Source of the DNA: Acidobacteriota bacterium
Lineage (GTDB): Bacteria > Acidobacteriota > Blastocatellia > RBC074
NCBI GenBank assembly: GCA_018268995.1
Contig: JAFDVL010000080.1
Span: forward strand, 1-50,995
DNA length: 50,995 bases
Reading direction: 5' to 3'
Below are positions 7,960 through 15,895 of the stretch, one piece after another (position 1 is the first letter of the stretch; each line of letters opens with the position of its first letter). The notes under the pieces are model-generated. The model saw only the letters and a program-made list of their open reading frames with translations, was not told the DNA's origin and searched no databases. The translations under genes were made by a program, and so were the position numbers.

Positions 7960-9321
7960 ATGCCTGAGTTATCGAACTCCCCGCTGACCCCCGAACAAAT
8001 CACTGCCAATTTCTGCGAGATTGAGCCGCCGCTGCCAATGGCTGAAGCACTGTTTGAGGCGCACCGCTGTTTGTACTGCTACGACGCGCCGTGTACGCAA
8101 GCCTGCCCGACGCACATCAACGTTCCTTCGTTCATCAAGAAAATCGCCAGCGGGAATCTGACCGGATCGGCGCGCGTGATTCTGGATGCGAACCCCATTG
8201 GTTCGACCTGTTCGCGTGTGTGTCCCGTTGACGTGCTCTGCGAGGGCGCTTGCGTCGAGAAGACGTTGATGGAACAACCGATTCAAATTGCGCGTCTGCA
8301 ACGCTATGCGATGGATCATGTCATCAGCAAACAAATTGACGTATTCAAAGCAGGCGCAGCGAATGGAAAATCTGTCGGCATCATCGGTTCCGGCCCCGCA
8401 GGGCTTTCGTGCGCGACGTATCTGGCGCGGCTTGGCTATGCGGTGACGATTTATGAACGACGCGCAAAAGCAGGTGGACTTGGCACGTATGGAATGGCTG
8501 AATACAAAATGACGCAGCAGGATTCTGCCGATGAAGTCGCCATGATCGAACGCCTTGGCGTGCAGTTTCGTTTGAGTTGCGAGGTCGGACGCGATGTCAC
8601 GTTTGCCGATCTCGAAGCCGCGCATGACGCCGTCTTTATTGGCGTTGGCTTGGGTGCGACAAATAAACTCGGCATTCCGGGCGAAGAGTTGGCGGGCGTG
8701 TACGACGCGCTGGAATTCATCGAACACGTCAAGACGCGCGATTGGGCTAACGTGCCGCTGGCAAAAAGTGTCGCCGTGATTGGCGCAGGCAACACCGCGA
8801 TTGATGCTGTGACGCAGGCGAAACGATTAGGCGCAGAAAAAGTGATGCTGATTTATCGCCGCACACAGCCTGAAATGTCTGCGTATGAATACGAGTATGA
8901 GTTGGCGAAACAGGATGCGGTTGAATTTCATTGGCAAACCACACCGCTGGAAATTCTGGCGAATATGGATGGCAGCCGAGTCGCCGCGTTGCGTTGCGTA
9001 CAAACAGAATTGCAAGAGGGAAAGCTGACCAATGTCGCTGGCTCCGAATTTAATTTGCCTGTCGAAATGGTCATCAAGGCAACAGGGCAGCAAAAGCAGC
9101 GCGGGTTTCTCGCAACTATTCCGGGCCTTAGGCTGGATCAATCCGGGCGCGCAGTGGTAAATCCAGCGACGATGCAAACTGACACTCCCAAATACTTTGC
9201 AGGCGGCGATTGCGTGAATGGTGGCGCAGAAGCCGTAGACGCCGCGCAACACGGCAAACACGCGGCAATGGGCATTCATCAATTCCTGACAGGCGAAACG
9301 ATAACGCTGGCGGGCGCGTAG
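7960..9321 (+). CDS. preT: NAD-dependent dihydropyrimidine dehydrogenase subunit PreT
   Basis: PreT is the flavoprotein subunit that passes electrons between NAD(H) and the PreA active site, reducing uracil or thymine to the 5,6-dihydro forms. Two N-terminal Cys clusters for Fe-S centres are visible (Cys37/40/45/49 and Cys84/88/94/98). They are followed by a FAD dinucleotide fold (VGIIGSGPAGLSCATYLARL) and a pyridine-nucleotide fold (VAVIGAGNTAIDAVTQAKRL). The architecture is that of the GltD / DPYD N-terminal half. The ATG at 7960 is preferred over the in-frame GTG at 7954 because AAGGAG (7947-7952) would sit one base from the GTG but 7 bases from the ATG. preA follows after a palindromic repeat. 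Confidence 0.93.
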   Translation: MPELSNSPLTPEQITANFCEIEPPLPMAEALFEAHRCLYCYDAPCTQACPTHINVPSFIKKIASGNLTGSARVILDANPIGSTCSRVCPVDVLCEGACVEKTLMEQPIQIARLQRYAMDHVISKQIDVFKAGAANGKSVGIIGSGPAGLSCATYLARLGYAVTIYERRAKAGGLGTYGMAEYKMTQQDSADEVAMIERLGVQFRLSCEVGRDVTFADLEAAHDAVFIGVGLGATNKLGIPGEELAGVYDALEFIEHVKTRDWANVPLAKSVAVIGAGNTAIDAVTQAKRLGAEKVMLIYRRTQPEMSAYEYEYELAKQDAVEFHWQTTPLEILANMDGSRVAALRCVQTELQEGKLTNVAGSEFNLPVEMVIKATGQQKQRGFLATIPGLRLDQSGRAVVNPATMQTDTPKYFAGGDCVNGGAEAVDAAQHGKHAAMGIHQFLTGETITLAGA

Positions 9322-9322
9322 C

Positions 9323-9426
9323 CCTGGGAGCGCAAGCGTCCCGCTTGCTAATCCCTCCGCTACAAACTCGCTGCGATCAAATGTAAACCTTACAAAACAA
9401 GCACGCGGGCCGCGTGCGCTCCCAGG
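9323..9426. repeat. Composite palindromic repeat, family A (copy 1)
   Basis: A 27-bp arm at 9323-9349 (CCTGGGAGCGCAAGCGTCCC then GCTTGCT) recurs in inverted orientation at 9400-9426 with 3 mismatches. Each arm is itself a small hairpin (CAAGCG-TCC-CGCTTG type), so the element is two head-to-head REP-like units around a 50-bp spacer. It starts right after the preT stop. Its right end provides AGGA at 9424-9427, which is positioned as the ribosome binding site for preA, 6 bases before its ATG. A second copy lies at 35359-35462. Confidence 0.9.
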
Positions 9427-9433
9427 ATTTTTT

Positions 9434-10684
9434 ATGGCAGATTTGAGCGTAAATTTTGCAGGCATTCAATCCCCGAATCCGTTCTGGCTCGCCTCTGCGC
9501 CGCCGACGAATATGGGTTCGATGGTCGAGCGCGCATTTGATGCGGGCTGGGGCGGAGCGGTGTGGAAGACGCTGGGCGAACCGATTGTCAACGTGTCGTC
9601 GCGGCTCGCGGCAATGGATTATGGCACGCAGCGAATGATGGGCCTCAACAACATCGAACTCATCACCGACCGACCGCTTGACGTAAACCTGAAAGAAATC
9701 CGCGCCTGCAAACGCAAGTACCCGAAACACGCGCTCATCATTTCGCTGATGGTCGAATCCAAACGCGAAGCGTGGCAAGAGATTGCCAAGAAAGTCGAAG
9801 ACACAGGTGCAGACGGCTTTGAATTGAACTTCGGCTGTCCGCACGGTATGTCCGAACGCGGGATGGGCGCAGCGATGGGGCAAGTGCCGGAATACACTTG
9901 TATGGTGACCGAATGGGTCAAAGAGGCAACGAACTTGCCTGTCATCGTGAAGCTCACGCCGAATATTACTGCCATCAATTATCCCGCCCGCGCGGCGGTC
10001 AAGGGCGGAGCGGATGCGCTGTCGCTCATCAACACCATCAATTCCGTGATTGGCGTAGACCTCGACACGATGATTCCGTATCCGAACGTCAACGGAATGG
10101 CGGCGCACGGCGGCTATTGCGGCCCGGCGGTCAAGCCTATCGCGTTGAATATGGTGTCGGAACTCGCGCGCGATCCTGAAGTAAACATCCCGATCAGCGG
10201 CATCGGCGGCATCGCAACGTGGCGTGATGCGGCGGAGTTTTTGTTGCTTGGCGCGACGACCGTGCAGGTTTGCACCGCCGTGATGCACTACGGCTATCGC
10301 ATCGTCGAAGACCTGATTGACGGGCTGTCGAATTACCTCGATGAAAAAGGCTACGCGAGCGTCAACGACATCATCGGCCAGAGCGTCCATCGCGTGACAG
10401 ATTGGGGCAATCTGGATTTGAAATACAAAACCGTCGCCCGCATTGACCACAGCAAATGCGTCAACTGCAACCTCTGCCACATCGCCTGCGAAGACGGCGC
10501 GCATCAGTGCATTCATTTCACCGACGTAAATGGCAAGCAGTTTCCCATCGTAGACGAAGCCGAATGCGTGGGCTGCAATCTCTGTCATCTCGTTTGCCCC
10601 GCGCCCGGCTGCATTTCAATGGTGCGCGTGGATGACGGAAGTCAGACGATGAGTTGGCGTGAAATGACAGGGCAACCAGCGTAA
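9434..10684 (+). CDS. preA: NAD-dependent dihydropyrimidine dehydrogenase subunit PreA
   Basis: PreA is the catalytic subunit: an FMN-binding dihydroorotate-dehydrogenase-like barrel with a C-terminal ferredoxin domain. It begins MADLSVNFAGIQSPNPFWLA, typical of PreA/DPYD. The barrel carries FELNFGCPHGMSERGMGAA and VIVKLTPNITA, and SGIGGI near the phosphate-binding end. Two 4Fe-4S motifs follow at about residues 340-400 (CVNCNLCHIAC and CVGCNLCHLVC). At 416 residues it matches bacterial PreA proteins. With PreT it forms the complex that starts reductive pyrimidine degradation. No dihydropyrimidinase (the middle step) is seen in the window; it may lie to the left of it. The ribosome site AGGA is supplied by the end of the preceding repeat. 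Confidence 0.94.
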   Translation: MADLSVNFAGIQSPNPFWLASAPPTNMGSMVERAFDAGWGGAVWKTLGEPIVNVSSRLAAMDYGTQRMMGLNNIELITDRPLDVNLKEIRACKRKYPKHALIISLMVESKREAWQEIAKKVEDTGADGFELNFGCPHGMSERGMGAAMGQVPEYTCMVTEWVKEATNLPVIVKLTPNITAINYPARAAVKGGADALSLINTINSVIGVDLDTMIPYPNVNGMAAHGGYCGPAVKPIALNMVSELARDPEVNIPISGIGGIATWRDAAEFLLLGATTVQVCTAVMHYGYRIVEDLIDGLSNYLDEKGYASVNDIIGQSVHRVTDWGNLDLKYKTVARIDHSKCVNCNLCHIACEDGAHQCIHFTDVNGKQFPIVDEAECVGCNLCHLVCPAPGCISMVRVDDGSQTMSWREMTGQPA

Positions 10685-10703
10685 ACTAACGGCGAGGAAT
10701 TTT

Positions 10704-11363
10704 ATGATTGCCACCAGTACAAACTACTTAGCTTTGATTGAAAACCGCCCTCCGGGCACGGTTCTGATGCTCAGCAATGTCAGTTGGGATGAGTATGAAG
10801 AATTGTTGGAGGAGTTGGCGGAACAACCGTACTACCGATTGACCTACGATACCGGAAAGCTGGAAATTATGACTGTCTCTTCTGAGCACGAAGGCCCTGC
10901 GCATCTGCCGCCGCACTTGATCGCGGTCATTGCAGAAGAACTTGATTTCGACTTTCTCAGTCGCGGCTCGACGACGCTGCGCAAACAGAAACGGGCGAAA
11001 GGCACTGACCCTGACGATTGTTATTACTTCAAAGAATACAAAAAGATTTCGGGCAAGAAGCGCCTTGATTTATCCGTAGACCCGCCGCCGGATTTGGCGT
11101 TTGAAATAGACATTACTTCCGGCTCAATCCCCAAGTTTCCGATTTATGCGGCGCTCGGCGTGCCGGAACTGTGGCGACACGATGGCAAGCAAGTGCAGTT
11201 CTATCGGCTGGAAGACGAAGATTATTACGAGATTGACGCCAGCGATTTGTTTCCTTTTTTGACGCCCGACGTGGTGTTGGATTTTTTAGAAGAAGGCGAA
11301 GCAGAAGGCACGATTGCGATGGTGAAGAAGTTCCGAAAATGGGTGAAGGCGAATAAAACATAA
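10704..11363 (+). CDS. Uma2-family (DUF820) putative endonuclease
   Basis: This 219-residue protein belongs to the Uma2 / DUF820 family with a PD-(D/E)XK restriction-endonuclease-like fold. The core is visible as PDDCYYF (about 103-109) and DPPPDLAFEIDIT (126-137), with Asp130 and Glu134 as likely metal ligands and YAALGVPELWRHDG as the following family motif. It starts 19 bp after preA and is probably read through from that operon, although nothing suggests a role in base catabolism. Members often occur in many copies per genome in Cyanobacteria, Chloroflexi and Acidobacteriota, and their function is largely unknown. A second, divergent member is at 14539. Confidence 0.85.
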   Translation: MIATSTNYLALIENRPPGTVLMLSNVSWDEYEELLEELAEQPYYRLTYDTGKLEIMTVSSEHEGPAHLPPHLIAVIAEELDFDFLSRGSTTLRKQKRAKGTDPDDCYYFKEYKKISGKKRLDLSVDPPPDLAFEIDITSGSIPKFPIYAALGVPELWRHDGKQVQFYRLEDEDYYEIDASDLFPFLTPDVVLDFLEEGEAEGTIAMVKKFRKWVKANKT

Positions 11364-11404
11364 ACGGGGTTTCTTTCTGCTGAAATGCGGTGAGCTTGCT
11401 ATAT

Positions 11405-12229
11405 ATGCAGAAGATGCGTCGTACAATCATAATTTCTATTGCAATTCTTGTGTGTGGCCTTGCCGTCATGAACATTTTGAAACCTGTAATTCGCCTGCCG
11501 TTTTATGGACGAGTCATTATGGCGGATACGAAAGAGCCGGTTGCTGATGCTCTGATTGAAGTCTTATCCAATAGTTTGGATTCAGATGGCATGGAGCAAA
11601 CCCTCACCCGAACAACATCCGATGGAAACTTCAGTACAGTAGCCAGAGGCAAGGCAAGAATTCAGGTGTGGAAGCCAGGGTTTCAGATAAGCTGGATTCA
11701 AGATCAGCCATCGTTTTTTATCTGGACAAATAACGTCACGATTACGCTTCGTAAGTTGACTCCTACCAATCTGCTGTCGCTTCAGGAAACAGATAAAGAG
11801 ATGGTGCCAAATAACGGATTCTCATTCAAAGATGGGAGAATAACCAGTAATACAGATACTGCGGCGGACCTGATCTTTGCGGCAATGCCCGCGTCTGAAG
11901 ATTCACTATTTCTCAAGTGCAAGGGGAACGGGGGAATTCTATTTCAACCAGACGGAGAGAAAGTGGACTTATACAACTTGTATGAAGCCCCTCAAGGCGG
12001 GTATGAAGAGCAGATACGAATTAAGCCAAAGGAAGATGGAGTTTACTTTGTCAGAACCAGCGACGGCGCACATTACGCGAAAATGCGGTTATGGCGCTGT
12101 TGTGACGAAAATCCCTTACACTACCGCGTTCAATGGGCCTATCAGCCTGATGGAACAAGGAATTTGGAATTAAAGCCGGGGAAAAACTTTCCTTTCCCTC
12201 TCAAGGAATTTGGAATACAGGTTGATTGA
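11405..12229 (+). CDS. Membrane-anchored protein with carboxypeptidase-regulatory-like domain
   Basis: The protein has about 274 residues. It begins with a short positive segment and a hydrophobic helix (TIIISIAILVCGLAVMNIL), reading as a signal anchor or uncleaved signal. A small beta-sandwich of the carboxypeptidase regulatory / transthyretin-like type follows (YGRVIMADTKEPVADALIEV ... SDGNFSTVARG). The remaining residues have no family I recognise. The start is uncertain: ATG 11405 is used, but GTG 11390 and ATG 11414 are in frame and no strong ribosome site distinguishes them. It is probably exported and anchored in the inner membrane. Its composition is more AT-rich than its neighbours, which may indicate separate acquisition. 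Confidence 0.6.
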   Translation: MQKMRRTIIISIAILVCGLAVMNILKPVIRLPFYGRVIMADTKEPVADALIEVLSNSLDSDGMEQTLTRTTSDGNFSTVARGKARIQVWKPGFQISWIQDQPSFFIWTNNVTITLRKLTPTNLLSLQETDKEMVPNNGFSFKDGRITSNTDTAADLIFAAMPASEDSLFLKCKGNGGILFQPDGEKVDLYNLYEAPQGGYEEQIRIKPKEDGVYFVRTSDGAHYAKMRLWRCCDENPLHYRVQWAYQPDGTRNLELKPGKNFPFPLKEFGIQVD

Positions 12230-12251
12230 TTTTGGGTAAGCGAGTCGTTCG

Positions 12252-14483
12252 ATGAGTACAAATCAAACACAAATCGTCGGTCAATCCATACAGCGCAAAG
12301 AAGGGCGCGACAAAGTGACGGGCGCGATGCGCTATGTGGATGACCTTTTGTTTCCTGAGATGTGGTTCGGCGCGACAGTGCGTTCGCCGATTGCCCGCGG
12401 TCGCATTCGCAGCATTGAATTCACAGGCAATCTGCCGTGGCACGAATTCACGATTGTGACGGCGAAAGATATTTCCGGTCAGAACTGCACCGCTTTGATC
12501 CTCGACGATCAGCCTTGTCTCGCGGATAAATTCGTCAATCACGCGGAAGAGCCTGTCGTGTTGCTCGCGCATCCTGATAAATACTTGCTCGAAGAAGCGC
12601 GGCGCGCAGTGAAGATTGACATTGAACCGCTGCCCGCACTCTTCACGATGGACGATGCGCTGAACCAAACCGAAATCATCTGGGGCGATGACAATGTTTT
12701 CAAAACGTTCCTCGTCGAAAAAGGCAACGTGGATGACGTGTGGGCGAGCGCGGATTTCATTGTCGAAGGCGAATACGAAACGGGTGCGCAGGAACAGCTT
12801 TACATCGAACCGAACGGGATGATTGCGATGGCGAACGCAGACGACGGCGTGACGGTGTGGGGTTCGCTGCAATGTCCGTACTACGTGCATAAGGCGTTGC
12901 TGAAGCTGTTTGGCCTGCCGCCGGACAAGGTGCGCGTGATTCAGGCGGCGACGGGCGGCGGCTTTGGCGGCAAGGAAGAATACCCTTCGATGATTGCGGG
13001 ACACGCGGCGTTATTGGCCTGGAAAGCAGGCAAGCCAGTCAAGCTGATTTACGACCGCGCCGAAGATATGGCGGCGACGACGAAGCGGCATCCTTCGCGC
13101 ACGCGCCATCGCACGGCGGTCAATAAAGACGGCAAGCTGTTGGCGATGGACATTGAATTTGTCATTGATGGCGGCGCGTATGCCACGTTGTCTTCGGTCG
13201 TGCTCTCGCGCGGCACGATTCACGCGGCAGGGCCGTACGCTTGCGATAACGTGCGCGTGCGCAGTAAGGCCGTAGCGACGAATCATCCGCCGCACGGCGC
13301 GTTTCGCGGCTTCGGCGCACCGCAAAGCATCTTCGCGCTCGAACGACATCTGAACAAAGTCGCTGCAACGGTTGGCTTGCGTCCCGAAGAATTGCGCCGC
13401 CGCAACTTTTTGCACGAAGGCCAAACGACCGCGACCGGGCAAGTCATCCGCGAAAAACTCGACTTGGATGGACTGCTGACGCGCGCGCTGGAACTGAGCG
13501 ATTATCACGCGAAGAAAGAACGCTTCGCCGAACACAACGCGACGAATGCAACGCAGAAAAAAGGCATCGGCTTTGCGACGTTCCTGCACGGCGCAGGTTT
13601 TACAGGATCGGGCGAACGCTTTCTCGAATCCGTCGTCGGCATCGAAGCGACTGCGACCGGCAACGTGTGCATCCTCGTTGCTAGCACCGAAATCGGGCAA
13701 GGCACAAATACGATCCTGTCGCAGATTGCGGCGGAGGCTTTGCGGCTGGATTACGAGATGATCGAGCTTGCACAACCCGACACGGCGAACGTGCCGAACA
13801 GTGGCCCGACCGTGGCTTCGCGCACTTGTATGATCGTTGGCAAGCTGGTCGAATCCGCTGCGTTGGGGCTGAAGCAAACGCTCGTGCAAAGTGGATTGTT
13901 GACGGACGATTACAGTTTGGACGAATGGCGGCAGGCTTGTGCAATCTACATTGCCGAGCACGGCGCGCTCAAATCCTTCAGCAAGTACGAAGCGCCGCCG
14001 AATATTTTCTGGAACGACGAAACCTATCAGGGCGATGCGTATGGCGCGTATGCGTGGGCGGTGTACGTCGCTGAAGTCACCGTTAACCTCGTGACCTACG
14101 AAACGCGCGTAGACGATTTCGTCGCGTTGCAGGAAGTCGGCAAAGTCATCAACCCGGTGCTCGCTGCCGGACAAATCGAAGGCGGCGTGGCGCAGGCGAT
14201 TGGCTACGCACTCTATGAAAACGTCGTGTGGGACAACGGCACGATGCGGAATAATCAGATGACGAATTACATTATGCCCACGTCCGAAGACCTGCCGCCG
14301 ATTCGCGTGTTTTTTGAAGAGAACCCATACACGTACGGCCCATCGGGCGCGAAAGGCATTGGCGAATTGCCGATGGACGGCCCGGCTCCGGCGATTTTGA
14401 ATGCGATTGAGAGTGCGATTGGCGTGCGCGTGAATTGCATTCCGTTATTGCCGGAAACGTTGATGAAAGTGATGAACGCATAA
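12252..14483 (+). CDS. Xanthine dehydrogenase family, molybdenum cofactor-binding subunit
   Basis: This is the 743-residue large subunit of a molybdenum hydroxylase, probably oxidising hypoxanthine and xanthine or another N-heterocycle. It starts with the conserved QSIQRKEGRDKVTGAMRYVD. Cofactor-binding glycine-rich motifs are visible (ATGGGFGGKEEYPSMIAGHA, GAFRGFGAPQ and EIGQGTNTIL). KGIGELPMDGPAPAI contains Glu705 at the position of the catalytic base of the family. The Fe-S and FAD subunits follow downstream, so the three-subunit enzyme is complete, but a Uma2 gene separates this subunit from the Fe-S one. The location next to PreT/PreA supports a purine-degrading role. Other hydroxylases of the family (nicotinate, aldehyde) cannot be excluded from sequence alone. 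Confidence 0.92.
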   Translation: MSTNQTQIVGQSIQRKEGRDKVTGAMRYVDDLLFPEMWFGATVRSPIARGRIRSIEFTGNLPWHEFTIVTAKDISGQNCTALILDDQPCLADKFVNHAEEPVVLLAHPDKYLLEEARRAVKIDIEPLPALFTMDDALNQTEIIWGDDNVFKTFLVEKGNVDDVWASADFIVEGEYETGAQEQLYIEPNGMIAMANADDGVTVWGSLQCPYYVHKALLKLFGLPPDKVRVIQAATGGGFGGKEEYPSMIAGHAALLAWKAGKPVKLIYDRAEDMAATTKRHPSRTRHRTAVNKDGKLLAMDIEFVIDGGAYATLSSVVLSRGTIHAAGPYACDNVRVRSKAVATNHPPHGAFRGFGAPQSIFALERHLNKVAATVGLRPEELRRRNFLHEGQTTATGQVIREKLDLDGLLTRALELSDYHAKKERFAEHNATNATQKKGIGFATFLHGAGFTGSGERFLESVVGIEATATGNVCILVASTEIGQGTNTILSQIAAEALRLDYEMIELAQPDTANVPNSGPTVASRTCMIVGKLVESAALGLKQTLVQSGLLTDDYSLDEWRQACAIYIAEHGALKSFSKYEAPPNIFWNDETYQGDAYGAYAWAVYVAEVTVNLVTYETRVDDFVALQEVGKVINPVLAAGQIEGGVAQAIGYALYENVVWDNGTMRNNQMTNYIMPTSEDLPPIRVFFEENPYTYGPSGAKGIGELPMDGPAPAILNAIESAIGVRVNCIPLLPETLMKVMNA

Positions 14484-14538
14484 AGAAATGCTATGATGCA
14501 ACTCGTATTCGCAAACTGCTTTTGCAAGGAGTATTCCT

Positions 14539-15249
14539 ATGAGCAACCTGGCCAAATATGTATTTCCCACCGTGATTGACGAGGCCATTATCTATCCTGA
14601 TTCGGATGGCAAGCCCATGTCTGACAATACCAAACAATATCAGTACATCATTCTGCTTCAGGTGAATCTCGACGATATGTTTGCCGAGAACCCTGACGTT
14701 TTCGTCGCGGCGGATTTGTTGTGGTATCCGTTGAAAGGTCGCCCCAGCATTCGTGCGGCACCGGATACGATGGTGATATTGGGTCGTCCCAAAGGGCATC
14801 GCGGTTCCTATAAGCAATGGGAAGAAAACGACATTGCTCCACAAGTCGCGTTTGAAATTCTCTCGCCCGGCAACACCTGGCAGGAAATGTCCGAGAAGCG
14901 GCGCTTTTATGAACGCTACGGCGTGCAGGAGTATTACGAATACGATCCCGACAAGGGGACGCTGGAAGTTTGGATGCGCGATGAAGAAGGGCTACGGCCA
15001 ATCTCGTTCGTTGGTGGTTGGCAAAGCCCGCTGCTGGAAATCACGATGCGTCTTGAGCCAGATGGCGCGCTCAGTGTTTTCTATCCAGATGGCAGCCGCT
15101 TTCTCCCTCCCGTTGAATCGCGGCGGCTGGCGCGCGAAGCGATGGCAGAGGCGGAGCAGGAGCGCGAGCGGGCGGAGCAGGCGGAGCAGGAAAAAGTGCG
15201 CTTAGCTGCCAAGCTCCGCGAACTTGGTATTGATCCAACCTCGCTCTGA
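14539..15249 (+). CDS. Uma2-family (DUF820) putative endonuclease with C-terminal coiled coil
   Basis: This second Uma2 protein has 236 residues. The PD-(D/E)XK-like core shows IRAAPDTMVILG and PQVAFEILSPGNTWQEM, followed by KRRFYERYGVQEYYEYDPD. The tail (about 188-228) is a Glu/Arg/Ala-rich coiled coil, as in many Uma2 proteins. It lies inside the xanthine dehydrogenase operon: AAGGAG precedes its ATG, and its stop is one base before the ATG of the Fe-S subunit, so the two are probably co-translated. It shares little with the Uma2 at 10704 beyond the fold, so it is not a recent duplicate. Confidence 0.86.
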   Translation: MSNLAKYVFPTVIDEAIIYPDSDGKPMSDNTKQYQYIILLQVNLDDMFAENPDVFVAADLLWYPLKGRPSIRAAPDTMVILGRPKGHRGSYKQWEENDIAPQVAFEILSPGNTWQEMSEKRRFYERYGVQEYYEYDPDKGTLEVWMRDEEGLRPISFVGGWQSPLLEITMRLEPDGALSVFYPDGSRFLPPVESRRLAREAMAEAEQERERAEQAEQEKVRLAAKLRELGIDPTSL

Positions 15250-15250
15250 A

Positions 15251-15721
15251 ATGACCATCGAAAAAATCACCATTGATTGCACCGTCAACCATACCGCACA
15301 TTCCATTCGCGCGTATCCGATGGCGCGTTTGCTCGACGTGTTGCGCGAGGGATTGCGCTTGACCGGCATGAAAGAAGGCTGCGGCGAAGGCGAATGCGGC
15401 GCGTGTTCGGTGCTGCTGAATGGCGAACTGGTGAACAGTTGTCTGGTTCCGGTCGCGCAGGTGAGCGGCGCGAACATCACCACGATTGAAGGCATCGCGG
15501 CGGGCGATCAATTGCACGCGGTACAGCAATCTTTTCTCACACACGGCGGCGCGCAATGCGGCATTTGTACGCCGGGGATGGTGCTGGCGGCGATCAGCTT
15601 GCTCGAACGAAATCCAAACCCGACCGAAGCCGACGTTCGCACCGGACTCGCAGGCAATCTCTGTCGTTGCACGGGATATATGAAAATCTTTGCGGCAGTG
15701 GTGGAGGCTTGTCAGAAATGA
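15251..15721 (+). CDS. Xanthine dehydrogenase family, 2Fe-2S subunit
   Basis: This 156-residue subunit carries the two 2Fe-2S clusters that move electrons from molybdenum to FAD. The plant-type ferredoxin motif GCGEGECGACSVLLNG and the second cluster motif QCGICTPGM ... LCRCTGY are intact. The start at 15251 is chosen because similarity begins MTIEKITIDCTVN and the upstream frame overlaps the Uma2 gene. Only one base separates it from the Uma2 stop, which suggests coupling by reinitiation. The FAD subunit follows after 174 bp that hold a repeat element. Confidence 0.93.
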   Translation: MTIEKITIDCTVNHTAHSIRAYPMARLLDVLREGLRLTGMKEGCGEGECGACSVLLNGELVNSCLVPVAQVSGANITTIEGIAAGDQLHAVQQSFLTHGGAQCGICTPGMVLAAISLLERNPNPTEADVRTGLAGNLCRCTGYMKIFAAVVEACQK

Positions 15722-15750
15722 AGGAGCTTTTCTTCCCCATAAAGATTTTT

Positions 15751-15843
15751 GACAGGATTAACAGGATTTTTGCAAGATTGACAAGATTGATTCAATCAGT
15801 GCTTTATCTTGTCAATCCTGAAACCAATCTTGTCAATCCTGTC
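15751..15843. repeat. GACAGGATT-type inverted repeat, family D
   Basis: Arms of 38 bp at 15751-15788 and 15806-15843 are inverted relatives built from GACAGGATT, ACAGGATTT and GACAAGATT words. The following stretch (about 15849-15885) is a second, unrelated repetitive pattern of CTTCGTG words. Together they fill most of the 174 bp between the Fe-S and FAD subunit genes of the molybdenum hydroxylase. Similar sequence words are widespread in bacterial intergenic DNA. The element could form a long hairpin in the operon transcript. Confidence 0.8.
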
Positions 15844-15895
15844 TGTTGTCTTTCTTCGTGCTACTTCGTGTGGCTTCGTGGATAAAATTATAACT

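Noticed and set aside
9377..10588. A 403-codon open frame on the minus strand opposite preA.
   Set aside because: PreA on the plus strand has full family motifs; the antisense frame is His/Arg/Val-rich and has no recognisable domain, as expected from codon bias.
13011..14174. A 387-codon open frame antisense to the molybdenum subunit.
   Set aside because: It is a shadow of a strongly supported gene with no family features.
10704..15249. The Uma2 genes as parts of a restriction-modification system.
   Set aside because: There is no methyltransferase or specificity subunit nearby; Uma2 proteins commonly stand alone.
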